A stretch of 35,227 nucleotides of DNA from an uncultured Lachnospiraceae bacterium (GTDB lineage Bacteria > Bacillota > Clostridia > Lachnospirales > Lachnospiraceae): NCBI GenBank assembly GCA_910588125.1, contig CAJUPI010000031.1:1-35227 (forward strand). Reading direction: 5' to 3'. The notes under the pieces were generated by a model, which was not told the DNA's origin, made no database searches, and saw nothing but the letters and a program-made list of their open reading frames with translations. Numbering within the stretch: position 1 is the stretch's first letter; every line of letters begins with the position of its first letter. A program made the position numbers and the translations under genes. Shown piece by piece: positions 7,426-15,317 of the stretch.

Positions 7426-9273
7426 TTACTCCACTTCCATAATAATCGGCAAAATCATCGGATTCCGTTTCATTCGTTTCCACAAAAAATCACTTAAGCT
7501 GTCCCGAATAATGTTTTTAATTTTACCCCAATCAGTCAGATGGCGATCCAGACAATCCATCACAGCCTCATCCACCACCCTCTTGGCCTCATCTAACAGA
7601 TCTTCCGACTCCCGCACATACACAAATCCACGGGACACAATATCCGGGCCAGCAAGCAATTGGTTGCTGTATTTTTCGAGGGTCAATACCACAATGATGA
7701 TACCATTCTGCGCCAAGTTCTGCCGGTCACGCAGCACGATGTTTCCCACATCGCCCACACCCAGTCCGTCTACCAGAATGCCGCCGGAAGGTACATGCCC
7801 GGTCACCTGGCAGGAATCCGCACCGATTTCCACCACATCTCCGGAAGACATCAGCAGCACGTTTTCCTTAGGTATCCCCATAGAAATGGCCAGCCTCCGG
7901 TTCTCCACCAGATGGCGGTACTCACCATGGACCGGCAGGGCAAATCTCGGGCGCAGCAAAGCGTACATCAGCTTGATCTCTTCCTGGCAGGCATGTCCCG
8001 ACACATGAGTGTCCTGGAAGATAACCTCCGCCCCCTTCTGTGACAGCTCATTGATCACCTTATAGACCGCCTTTTCATTGCCCGGGATCGGAGTCGAGCT
8101 GAAGATGACCACGTCATTCGGCTTGATGGATACCTTTCGGTGCAGGTTCGAGGCCATGCGGGACAGCGCAGCCATAGATTCTCCCTGGCTGCCGGTAGTG
8201 ATCAGCACCGTCTGCTCATCCGCAAAGTTCTTCAGCTGCTCAATATCAATCAGAGTGCCGTCCGGTATGTTGATATAGCCCAGTTCACTGGCCGTACCGA
8301 TAACATTGACCATACTGCGGCCCTCTACCACTACTTTCCGGCCATACTTATACGCCGAATTAATAATCTGCTGAACCCGGTCTACGTTGGAAGCAAAGGT
8401 AGCTACAATGATCCGGTTTCCTTTGTGCTCCGCAAAAATCCCGTCAAAGGTTTTGCCCACCGTGCGCTCCGAAGCCGTAAAGCCGGCACGGACGGCATTG
8501 GTGGAATCACTCATCAACGCCAGCACTCCCTTGCGCCCCAGCTCGGCAAACCGCTGCAGATCCGCCGCATCCCCGAAAACCGGGGTATAATCAATTTTGA
8601 AATCGCCGGTATGGACAATAACACCAGCCGGAGTGAAAATAGCCAGCGCCGCCGCATCAGCAATACTGTGATTTGTCTTGATGAACTCCACCCGAAAACA
8701 GCCCAGATTGATCGACTGTCCGTGACGGACCACTTTCCTCTTAGTAGATTTCATCAAATTATGCTCTTTCAGCTTATTTTCAATCAGGCCGATCGTAAGC
8801 TTTGTGCCATAAACCGGCACATTTATTTTCTGTAAAATATAGGGCAACGCGCCAATATGATCCTCGTGCCCATGAGTAATCACAAATCCTTTCACCTTGT
8901 CTAAATTCTGTTCCAGATAGGTCACATCCGGAATAACCAAGTCAATACCCAGCATATCATCAGAGGGAAACGACAAGCCACAGTCCACTACCATAATGCT
9001 GTCTTCATATTCAAAAGCGGTGATATTCATTCCGATCTGTTCCAAACCGCCTAGGGGGATAATCTTCACCTTTGGCTGAACATTGTTTTTCTGCTGGAAT
9101 TCTCCCTTTTTCTTTTCTGTCTGGTTTCTGTTATTCTTTATCTCTCTAAGTTCCATGGAACCGGTGGATTCCCGGCTCTCCTTCTGTTCTCTCGGATTTG
9201 GGTTTTTTCCGTTCTTTTGATTTCTGCCGTTTTGATTATGATTCTTCCCATCCTTTTGATTTTCTGCTCTCAA
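7426..9273 (-). CDS. rnj: Ribonuclease J
   Basis: A metallo-beta-lactamase/beta-CASP nuclease of about 615 residues combining 5'-3' exonuclease and endonuclease activity in mRNA decay and rRNA maturation. The metal motif HGHEDH is at residues 134-139 and the core begins at PLGGLEQIGMN. The first roughly 65 residues are a low-complexity extension rich in Asn, Lys, Gln and Glu, not part of the core fold. The TTG at 9273 was chosen because GGAGG (9281-9285) lies seven bases before it. A GTG 12 codons upstream would overlap the fur-family gene and has no good ribosome site. It lies 19 bases after that gene. Confidence 0.93.
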   Translation of the reverse strand: MRAENQKDGKNHNQNGRNQKNGKNPNPREQKESRESTGSMELREIKNNRNQTEKKKGEFQQKNNVQPKVKIIPLGGLEQIGMNITAFEYEDSIMVVDCGLSFPSDDMLGIDLVIPDVTYLEQNLDKVKGFVITHGHEDHIGALPYILQKINVPVYGTKLTIGLIENKLKEHNLMKSTKRKVVRHGQSINLGCFRVEFIKTNHSIADAAALAIFTPAGVIVHTGDFKIDYTPVFGDAADLQRFAELGRKGVLALMSDSTNAVRAGFTASERTVGKTFDGIFAEHKGNRIIVATFASNVDRVQQIINSAYKYGRKVVVEGRSMVNVIGTASELGYINIPDGTLIDIEQLKNFADEQTVLITTGSQGESMAALSRMASNLHRKVSIKPNDVVIFSSTPIPGNEKAVYKVINELSQKGAEVIFQDTHVSGHACQEEIKLMYALLRPRFALPVHGEYRHLVENRRLAISMGIPKENVLLMSSGDVVEIGADSCQVTGHVPSGGILVDGLGVGDVGNIVLRDRQNLAQNGIIIVVLTLEKYSNQLLAGPDIVSRGFVYVRESEDLLDEAKRVVDEAVMDCLDRHLTDWGKIKNIIRDSLSDFLWKRMKRNPMILPIIMEVE

Positions 9274-9285
9274 TTGAATTCCTCC
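9271..9285 (-). promoter_or_regulatory. Ribosome binding site and TTG start of RNase J
   Basis: On the minus strand GGAGG is followed by seven bases and TTG. This is the strongest Shine-Dalgarno match near the 5' end of the frame and shortens the protein by 12 residues relative to the longest open frame. Confidence 0.7.
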
Positions 9286-9292
9286 GTTTTCT

Positions 9293-9736
9293 TCACTTAC
9301 TTTTTGCACATTCCCGACAATAACCCGTCAGCTTGACCTCATGGTCCATTACCACAAATCCCAGGGAATCATAGAGGGCCTGCTCCAACGTTTCCAGCAA
9401 ATCCCCCTCAAAAGAAATCACTTTGCCGCATTTCTGACATATGGCATGATGGTGATGATGGCGGTTCTCTTTTCCTCCATCTCCCAGTTCATAACGTACA
9501 AATCCATCGTCAAAGCTCACTTTATCGATGACATCCAGCTCGACTAACACCTGCGCGGTGCGGTAGATCGTCGCCAGCCCAATCTCCGGACATTTTTCTT
9601 TGGCCAGCTCATAGATCTCTTCCGCTGTCAGATGCTCTCCCGGACGCTCCGCAATGATTTCCAATACTAACAAGCGCTGGTTGGTAACCTTCAGCCCGCG
9701 CTCCCGTAATATTTGTTTAAAACATTCCTTCTCCAT
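9293..9736 (-). CDS. Fur-family metalloregulator (Fur/PerR/Zur type)
   Basis: A 147-residue Fur-family repressor: N-terminal winged helix with the recognition region around LATIYRTAQVLVEL (residues 54-67), and a C-terminal dimerisation domain. Structural zinc cysteines are visible as two CxxC pairs, Cys100/Cys103 and Cys140/Cys143. The regulatory metal site includes His35, the five-histidine run 93-97, a Glu at 110 and His132. PerR-type peroxide sensors usually carry Asp rather than Glu at the equivalent of 110, which leans towards Fur or Zur, but the metal cannot be settled from sequence. The start ATG lacks a strong ribosome site. It lies between the DUF1292 gene (25 bases) and RNase J (19 bases). 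Confidence 0.88.
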   Translation of the reverse strand: MEKECFKQILRERGLKVTNQRLLVLEIIAERPGEHLTAEEIYELAKEKCPEIGLATIYRTAQVLVELDVIDKVSFDDGFVRYELGDGGKENRHHHHHAICQKCGKVISFEGDLLETLEQALYDSLGFVVMDHEVKLTGYCRECAKSK

Positions 9737-9761
9737 ATTTTCTGCTTTCCCGGTTCTGACT

Positions 9762-10034
9762 CTACTTTCGAAGTTCTACATCCACATCTTCCAACAACTC
9801 GCTGAAAATCCGATACAGATAGTCCAGCTCATCATCATTTTCCACAAATTCATAGACGGCCTCGCTGTCCTGGGAGCCGGAGACATCCTTCAGTACATAA
9901 CACTCGCCATCCTCTTCGTCCTCCGAATCCGTCACCATCAGGTAATTCATCCCGTTGATCCGGGTTTCTTCCAGCACGTAAAAATCCACTGCCTCTCCAT
10001 CATCTGTCTGCAGTGTTATTTTCTCTTCTTGCAT
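9762..10034 (-). CDS. DUF1292-family protein (YrzB-like)
   Basis: A small acidic protein of 90 residues (VDFYVLEE, then DSEDEEDGECYVLKD) of the DUF1292 family. Its function is unknown, but it sits between ruvX and the next genes in many Firmicutes. Its ATG shares one base with the ruvX stop (TGATG). A GTG one codon upstream at 10037 has slightly better spacing to AAGGAG, so 91 residues is an alternative. The tight overlap indicates coupled translation with ruvX. Confidence 0.85.
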   Translation of the reverse strand: MQEEKITLQTDDGEAVDFYVLEETRINGMNYLMVTDSEDEEDGECYVLKDVSGSQDSEAVYEFVENDDELDYLYRIFSELLEDVDVELRK

Positions 10035-10465
10035 CACGTTTTCTTCTCCTTTGCGAAGTCCATATAGGATCGGAGAATCAATACCGCAGCTATCTTGTCG
10101 ATCACACTCTTGCGGTTCTCTTTTCGGACCCCGCTTTCCCTCAAAATCTCATTCGCCTCCATAGTTGTCAGACGTTCATCCCATAATGTCACGGGAATGC
10201 CTGTCCTTCGTACCAGCATGTCCCGAAATTCTTCTGTCTTTTTTGCACGATCACCAATAGAATCATCCATATTCTTAGGATAACCCAAAACAATCATTTC
10301 AATCTGATATTCCTGGATTAACTGCTCAATCCTCGCCAGCGTCCGGCGCAGCTTGTTCTCTTCCTTGCGGGTAATCGTCTCCACTCCATGAGCAGTAATC
10401 CCCAGAGAATCGCTGACCGCCACCCCCACCGTCCGGGAGCCGTAATCAAGTCCCAGCATCCTCAT
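10034..10465 (-). CDS. ruvX: Putative pre-16S rRNA nuclease / Holliday junction resolvase-like YqgF
   Basis: A 143-residue RNase H-fold protein of the YqgF/RuvX family, implicated in trimming the 5' end of 16S rRNA. Motifs seen: GLDYGSRTVGVAVSD at the N terminus with its acidic residue, LGYPKNMDDSIG in the middle, LWDERLTT and the C-terminal DKIAAVLIL with a conserved Asp. The ATG at 10465 places GLDYGS near the N terminus as in the family; an in-frame TTG 16 codons upstream has no suitable ribosome site. It is 108 bases downstream of ireB. Confidence 0.92.
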   Translation of the reverse strand: MRMLGLDYGSRTVGVAVSDSLGITAHGVETITRKEENKLRRTLARIEQLIQEYQIEMIVLGYPKNMDDSIGDRAKKTEEFRDMLVRRTGIPVTLWDERLTTMEANEILRESGVRKENRKSVIDKIAAVLILRSYMDFAKEKKT

Positions 10466-10573
10466 AGACCAATTGTTCCTTTCCCGCGCCCGAAAAGACT
10501 GCCAGCCCGGCAAATCCTTCGGGATGACAGCCTTTTTATCTTCTGGTGGACAAAAGCCAAAAACGTATCCTTA

Positions 10574-10834
10574 TCACGATAATCTTGCATCAATATAAAC
10601 CGACATCAGCTCCTCAATGATCTCATCCCGCTCGACTTTCATAATCAGGCTGCGAGCGCTTTTGTGACTGGTAATGTAGGTTGGATCTCCGGATATAAGG
10701 TATCCCACGATCTGATTCACCGGATTATATCCTTTCTCTGTCAGAGCATCATATACCTGCTCCAAAACCTGGCTGACATCCATTTTATTCTCCTGTACTG
10801 CCTGAAAAAACTGTGTATTATGAATTTCGCCCAT
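10574..10834 (-). CDS. ireB: IreB-family regulatory phosphoprotein
   Basis: An 86-residue protein of the IreB (formerly DUF965) family, with the characteristic stretch EKGYNPVNQIVGYLISGDP and a C-terminal ERDEIIEEL. In Enterococcus faecalis IreB is phosphorylated by the Ser/Thr kinase IreK and affects cephalosporin tolerance. The position upstream of ruvX matches B. subtilis yrzL. The ATG at 10834 was chosen because AAAGGA lies ten bases before it; the GTG three codons upstream is too close to that site. It heads the long minus-strand operon and has a good promoter. Confidence 0.92.
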   Translation of the reverse strand: MGEIHNTQFFQAVQENKMDVSQVLEQVYDALTEKGYNPVNQIVGYLISGDPTYITSHKSARSLIMKVERDEIIEELMSVYIDARLS

Positions 10835-10864
10835 GTTTTTCACGTCCTTTAACTATTCTCCTCT

Positions 10865-10893
10865 ATTCTATACCACTTTGATGGATTCGGCAA
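10865..10893 (-). promoter_or_regulatory. Sigma-A-type promoter of the ireB operon
   Basis: On the minus strand, TTGCCG (10888-10893), a 17-base spacer and TAGAAT (10865-10870) lie about 30 bases before the ireB start. This places the start of the ireB-ruvX-DUF1292-fur-rnj operon here, separate from mtaB upstream. Confidence 0.65.
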
Positions 10894-10949
10894 GGGAAAT
10901 ATTTCTTAAGATATAGAAAGGAAATGTTTTTGACCCTGTTCTTTACACG

Positions 10950-12275
10950 CTACGCCAAAATTTCATCCGTCAACAGCTTTTGAGGTATCACCTCCACCAA
11001 AGTATTCGGCTGATGGTTCCGGCCGGGAACCGCTATCTTTACATATTCCCGGGTATGGCCGATAAAATAGGAAATGCCGTTGATTTGCGTTTCTTCCTCC
11101 AGCAAAACCTCTTGTGGGATATGGAGGAAGCTTTGACGGTATTTCCTGGACATGGCTTTTTCCAGCGAGAGCAGCTCTTCGCTGCGCCTTGCTTTAAGCG
11201 ATTCCGGAATCTGCCCCGGCATCCGGGCGGCACGGGTCCCGGAACGCGGGGAATATTTAAATATATGCATCTCATAAAATCCCATCTGGCGTAAAAAATC
11301 CTTTGTCCTGGCAAATTCCCCTTCGTTCTCTCCCGGGAACCCGACGATCACATCCGTAGTGATTGCCGGATTGTCAAAAGCGCTTCGCAGAAGGCTGCAG
11401 CACTGCGCATATTCTTTGGTGGTATAATGACGGTTCATCCGTTTCAGTGTCTCGTCACAGCCGCTCTGCAAAGACAGATGAAAATGAGGACAAAGCTTAG
11501 GCAGCCCTGCCAGCGCTGACACAAAAGCCTCTGTAATAATTCTGGGCTCCAGAGAACCCAGCCGGATGCGGGAAATCCCTTCTATCTGATGCAGCCGCCG
11601 GATCAGCCCCAAGAGATTTTCCTTTTGGGATTCCGGAAAATCCATGCCATAGGAGCTTAAATGGATCCCGGTAAGGACAATTTCACGGTATCCGGCAGCG
11701 GCTAAAGAGGCGGCTTCCTGCTCTGCCTCCCGGGGGGCACGGCTGCGCACACGGCCACGGGTATAGGGAATAATACAGTAACTGCAAAACTGATTGCAGC
11801 CATCCTGAACCTTGATAAATGCCCGCGTATGATCCGCCGTGCCGTCGATGTGCAAGGCTTCATATTCTTTTGTACTATCGATCTTTATCAGATGCTCTGA
11901 CCATACTCTTTTCTCCGTTTTCCCGGAATTCTGCCGGAAATATTCTTCCAGAATCGAAATCAACTCCTGTTTTTTGTTATTCCCGATAATGATATCTACT
12001 GCCAAATCCTTTTTCAGCTCTTCGGCGGCCGACTGCACATAACATCCGGCAGCCACCACCACGGCAGACGGATTCTGTTTTTTGGCCCGATGCAGCATTT
12101 GCCGGGACTTCCGGTCCGCAATATTTGTCACAGAACAGGTGTTGACGATATAGACATCAGCCCGTTCCCGAAAGGGAACAATCTCATACCCCGCCTGCCT
12201 CAAAAGCTGCCCCATGGCCTCGCTTTCATAGGCATTCACTTTACAGCCCAGATTATGCAACGCTGCTTTTTTCAT
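10950..12275 (-). CDS. mtaB: tRNA t6A37 methylthiotransferase MtaB
   Basis: A 441-residue radical-SAM methylthiotransferase converting N6-threonylcarbamoyladenosine at tRNA position 37 to its 2-methylthio form. Three N-terminal cluster cysteines are visible (Cys11 in LGCKVNAYE, Cys47, Cys78), and the radical-SAM motif gives Cys160, Cys164 and Cys167, the last two in CSYC of CSYCIIPYTRGR. A C-terminal TRAM-like region follows from about residue 375. The LGCKVN motif distinguishes MtaB from MiaB and RimO, which have other N-terminal contexts. The ATG follows GAGGGAG. It is divergent from the HPr-like gene. Confidence 0.94.
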   Translation of the reverse strand: MKKAALHNLGCKVNAYESEAMGQLLRQAGYEIVPFRERADVYIVNTCSVTNIADRKSRQMLHRAKKQNPSAVVVAAGCYVQSAAEELKKDLAVDIIIGNNKKQELISILEEYFRQNSGKTEKRVWSEHLIKIDSTKEYEALHIDGTADHTRAFIKVQDGCNQFCSYCIIPYTRGRVRSRAPREAEQEAASLAAAGYREIVLTGIHLSSYGMDFPESQKENLLGLIRRLHQIEGISRIRLGSLEPRIITEAFVSALAGLPKLCPHFHLSLQSGCDETLKRMNRHYTTKEYAQCCSLLRSAFDNPAITTDVIVGFPGENEGEFARTKDFLRQMGFYEMHIFKYSPRSGTRAARMPGQIPESLKARRSEELLSLEKAMSRKYRQSFLHIPQEVLLEEETQINGISYFIGHTREYVKIAVPGRNHQPNTLVEVIPQKLLTDEILA

Positions 12276-12330
12276 AAGATATCTCCCTCATTTTTGCCGG
12301 TATCCTCCCGATCATTTTCTCAACTTCCTA

Positions 12331-12359
12331 TTGACTTTTCTGCCATATCTGGGTAGTAT
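12331..12359 (+). promoter_or_regulatory. Promoter of the HPr-like gene
   Basis: TTGACT (12331-12336), a 17-base spacer and TAGTAT (12354-12359) lie about 78 bases before the HPr-like start. This is a close match to the housekeeping consensus. Confidence 0.7.
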
Positions 12360-12436
12360 TGTTATAAGGCAGAGGGAATCAGGTATCCCAATGTCAACAA
12401 CATAAAAAGAGAACGACCATTAAGGAGGTTTCGTAC

Positions 12437-12670
12437 ATGAAAACAGTTCGTATTTCTTTAAATTCTATTGATAAAGTAAAATCTTTTGTTAATGACCTGA
12501 CCAAATATGATGTAGATTTTGACCTGGTATCCGGCCGGTATGTCATTGATGCCAAGTCTATCATGGGCATCTTCAGCCTGGATTTGTCAAAGCCGATCGA
12601 CTTAAACATCCATGCCGAGTCCGGAGTCGAAGAAATTTTAGACACCCTGTCCCCCTACATCATCCAGTAA
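12437..12670 (+). CDS. HPr-like protein without the catalytic histidine
   Basis: A 77-residue protein with the HPr fold signature. KSIMGIFSLDLSK at residues 40-52 matches the region around regulatory Ser46 of HPr, with Ser41 in the equivalent place. The segment that should hold the phosphorylated His15 (GIHARPA in HPr) reads SIDKVKSF here, so the catalytic His and the neighbouring Arg are missing. It therefore cannot pass phosphate from enzyme I to PTS permeases. By analogy with Crh of Bacillus (Gln15), a serine-phosphorylation-dependent regulatory role is possible. The ATG follows AAGGAGG. It is monocistronic, followed by the hairpin at 12722-12780. Confidence 0.85.
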   Translation: MKTVRISLNSIDKVKSFVNDLTKYDVDFDLVSGRYVIDAKSIMGIFSLDLSKPIDLNIHAESGVEEILDTLSPYIIQ

Positions 12671-12721
12671 ATCCCCTGCCGCTTTCCCGGCGCCACCATA
12701 AATAAAAAGGATTTACTTTAA

Positions 12722-12855
12722 CCCTCCGCTATTTCTATATCCTTCTGTTCACGAATATAGGACATAGAAATAGCGGAGGGCTTATTAATCCCGAAACGAA
12801 AAAAATCCGGCTGCCTGCCCCGTCCTCCCGCACCTTTCTCCAGGGCGTACCTCTC
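12722..12855 (-). repeat. Modular repeat, copy B, with 17-bp hairpin between HPr-like gene and thiI
   Basis: This fills the 215-base gap between two convergent genes. On the minus strand it begins about 35 bases past the thiI stop with GGTACGCC (complement 12844-12851). A G-rich block follows, then GGGATTAATAAGCCCT (complement 12777-12792), which is identical to 23975-23990 in copy D. After that comes a perfect 17-bp stem, 12722-12738 paired with 12764-12780, around a 25-base loop. The hairpin may end transcription from either side, although flanking T-runs are weak. The stem sequence differs from copies A and D. Confidence 0.75.
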
Positions 12856-12885
12856 AAAACAACGGAATCCATGGACATGGATCCC

Positions 12886-14067
12886 TTAATCACACCACAC
12901 CATCTCCGCCGTTTCAATCGCCGTCTGCATCATTTCGTCTATCTTTTCCGACAAATTCCCCTCTGACTTCCGGATCCGCTCCAGATTCGGCTTGATAACC
13001 GGATGCTTCGCCACAAAGATAGTACAGCAATCCTCATAAGGCTGTATAGACGTCTCAAAGGTCCCGATCTTCTGAGAAATATCCACAATCTCCTGCTTAT
13101 CAAAACCAATCAGCGGCCGGAACACCGGCATGCTGCATACTTCATTGGTAGAAGCTAAGGACTGCACCGTCTGCGATGCTACCTGCCCGATGCTCTCTCC
13201 GGTTATCAGAGCCAGACCATCCGTCTTGCGGGCGATTTGCTCCGCTATCCGCATCATGTACCGGCGCATAATGATTGTCAGTTCCTCATGGGGACATTTT
13301 TCATAAATATACAACTGAATGTCTGTGAAATTCACGATATGGAGTGGAATCGGCCCAGAATAGCGGGCTACCAGCTTTGCCAGATCGATCACCTTCTGCT
13401 TTGCCCGTTCACTGGTATAAGGCGGCGCATGGAAATATACGGCATCAATCTTCACCCCGCGCTTCGCAATCATATATCCGGCCACCGGACTGTCGATTCC
13501 GCCTGACAGCAACAGCATTGCTTTGCCATTCGTCCCTACCGGCATGCCCCCGGGTCCTGGAATCATCAGGGAATAGATATTGACTACTTTGCGGATCTCC
13601 ACCCGCAGCAGCACCTGGGGATTATGGACGTCTACCCGGGTCTGCGGGAATTTCTCTAAAATCATCTCACCCAAATCGCAGTTCATCTGTTCTGAATGGA
13701 TCGGATATTGCTTGTCTGCCCGCCGGCTGTCCACCTTAAAGGTAAAATTTTTATCCGGATATACCTCATCCACATATTCTGCCACAATTTTTTTCAGATG
13801 TTCAAAATCCTTATCCTCCACCTGCAGCATCGGGCAGATCCAGGCTATCCCAAACACACTCTGCAGCGCCTCAATCACTTCATCATAATCATATGCGCTT
13901 TGTGCCTGCACATAGATGCGTCCGGATTCCTTGGAAGCCAAAAACTTTCCTTCCACTTTTTTTAAGGCATTTTTTATCTGATGGATCAGGGCATCCTCGA
14001 ATAAATACCGGTTTTTCCCTTTGGTGCCAATCTCTGCATATTTAATTAAAAATGATTGATATACCAT
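12886..14067 (-). CDS. thiI: tRNA 4-thiouridine synthase ThiI
   Basis: A 393-residue ThiI: N-terminal ferredoxin-like/THUMP RNA-binding region (to about residue 165), then a PP-loop ATP pyrophosphatase domain with LSGGIDSPVAGY near residue 187. It adenylates U8 of tRNA for sulfur transfer and may serve thiamine synthesis. There is no C-terminal rhodanese domain, as is common in Firmicutes, where sulfur comes directly from a partner cysteine desulfurase. That partner is the gene 22 bases upstream. A C-terminal YEDCCTIF holds a Cys pair. The ATG has GGAGG eight bases upstream. Confidence 0.95.
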   Translation of the reverse strand: MVYQSFLIKYAEIGTKGKNRYLFEDALIHQIKNALKKVEGKFLASKESGRIYVQAQSAYDYDEVIEALQSVFGIAWICPMLQVEDKDFEHLKKIVAEYVDEVYPDKNFTFKVDSRRADKQYPIHSEQMNCDLGEMILEKFPQTRVDVHNPQVLLRVEIRKVVNIYSLMIPGPGGMPVGTNGKAMLLLSGGIDSPVAGYMIAKRGVKIDAVYFHAPPYTSERAKQKVIDLAKLVARYSGPIPLHIVNFTDIQLYIYEKCPHEELTIIMRRYMMRIAEQIARKTDGLALITGESIGQVASQTVQSLASTNEVCSMPVFRPLIGFDKQEIVDISQKIGTFETSIQPYEDCCTIFVAKHPVIKPNLERIRKSEGNLSEKIDEMMQTAIETAEMVWCD

Positions 14068-14089
14068 CCTTCTATCCTCCGTCCTTCTG

Positions 14090-15244
14090 TCAGCTCCGCC
14101 GGTACTTTCTTAAAACAGGCAGCAGTTCATTCAGCACATCCATGCAGTAATCAATTTCTTCCTTTGTATTAAATATCCCAAAGCTGAAACGGATCGTGGC
14201 GTCCAGCAGCTTCTGTGCCACCCCGATCCCCTTTAACGTTCCGCTGATTCCCGGATGATGGGCCGAACAGGCAGAACCGGAAGATACGTAAATCCCTCTT
14301 TCCTCCAGGGCATGAAGGAGCACCTCGCTGCGCACTCCCTCAAAGCTGACGCTGACGATCTGAGGCGCACTGCCTTCTCCTTTTTTACTGTTGACCGTTA
14401 CTCCTTCCAGCTCAGATACACGATCTATCATATAATCCTTAAGGCCCGTCAGACAGGCTATTTTGGCCTCGTGATCCCGGTACATTTCCCTCGCAGCCAC
14501 CCCAAGGCCCGCAACTCCCGGGACATTCTCCGTACCAGAGCGCATATCATTCTGCTGTCCACCTCCGTATATCATCGGCTTTAGCTTCACGCCATCACGA
14601 ATATACAAAAAGCCGACTCCTTTCGGGCCATGTATTTTATGGCCGCTGACCGACAACAGATCGATGCCCTGCTTTCTGGGGCGGATGACATATTTCCCAT
14701 ATGCCTGAATGGCATCTACATGAAAAAGAGTCCGGGGATTTTTCTTGCGGATTATCCGGAAAATCTCCTCCACCGGTTCCACAGCCCCCACTTCATTATT
14801 CACATACATCACCGAAACCAGTATGGTATCCTCACGAAGATTTTCGGAAAGCTCCTCCAGGGAAATATGGCCGTTCCGATCCACCGGCAAAAAGGTAATC
14901 TCAAATCCCAGCCCTGCCAGATATTCCAGCGGCCGGTAAACCGAAGGGTGCTCGATCCCGGTACTGATAATATGTTTTCCTGCCCTCTGATTGGCCAGCG
15001 CTCCGCCTATCAATGCCAGATTATTGGATTCCGAGCCTCCGGAGGTAAATAAAATTTCCTTTTCCGAGACCTTCAACGTCCCTGCAATCTCTGCCCTGGC
15101 CGTACGGATATACTGTTCTGCTTCCATGCCGCGCCGGTGCTTGGCCGCCGGATTAGCATAGTCCTCTGTCATTGTCTTTACCACGATATCTTTTACGCTG
15201 TCCAAAACCCGCGTAGTCGCGGAATTGTCAAAATATGCTTCCAT
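14090..15244 (-). CDS. Cysteine desulfurase (NifS/IscS-like) paired with ThiI
   Basis: A 384-residue class V aminotransferase-fold PLP enzyme that removes sulfur from L-cysteine as a persulfide. FDNSATT is at the N terminus, the PLP lysine is Lys203 in SGHKIHGPKG, and the catalytic cysteine is Cys326 in SSGSACSAHHPG. It is directly upstream of thiI, the arrangement of Bacillus nifZ-thiI, so its main job is probably sulfur supply for 4-thiouridine rather than general Fe-S assembly; no IscU- or Suf-type scaffold gene is near. The ATG at 15244 follows AAGGA; a longer frame of 11 codons lacks such a site. Confidence 0.93.
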   Translation of the reverse strand: MEAYFDNSATTRVLDSVKDIVVKTMTEDYANPAAKHRRGMEAEQYIRTARAEIAGTLKVSEKEILFTSGGSESNNLALIGGALANQRAGKHIISTGIEHPSVYRPLEYLAGLGFEITFLPVDRNGHISLEELSENLREDTILVSVMYVNNEVGAVEPVEEIFRIIRKKNPRTLFHVDAIQAYGKYVIRPRKQGIDLLSVSGHKIHGPKGVGFLYIRDGVKLKPMIYGGGQQNDMRSGTENVPGVAGLGVAAREMYRDHEAKIACLTGLKDYMIDRVSELEGVTVNSKKGEGSAPQIVSVSFEGVRSEVLLHALEERGIYVSSGSACSAHHPGISGTLKGIGVAQKLLDATIRFSFGIFNTKEEIDYCMDVLNELLPVLRKYRRS

Positions 15245-15317
15245 CTCTCTTCCTTTTTCTCCTGCTCCCCTCGTCATAGCTGCGATACGGAGGCTTTTGT
15301 CAAAAAGCCGGGCGGCT

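Noticed and set aside
10466..10513. TTG-initiated 16-codon extension of ruvX
   Set aside because: It has no suitable ribosome site, and the family begins a few residues before GLDYGS, which the ATG at 10465 provides.
15292..15309. Hairpin GGCTTTT-GTCA-AAAAGCC as an operon-splitting terminator between rsmE and the desulfurase gene
   Set aside because: It is only 7 bp with no T-run following in the direction of transcription. It could attenuate weakly, but I do not call it a terminator.
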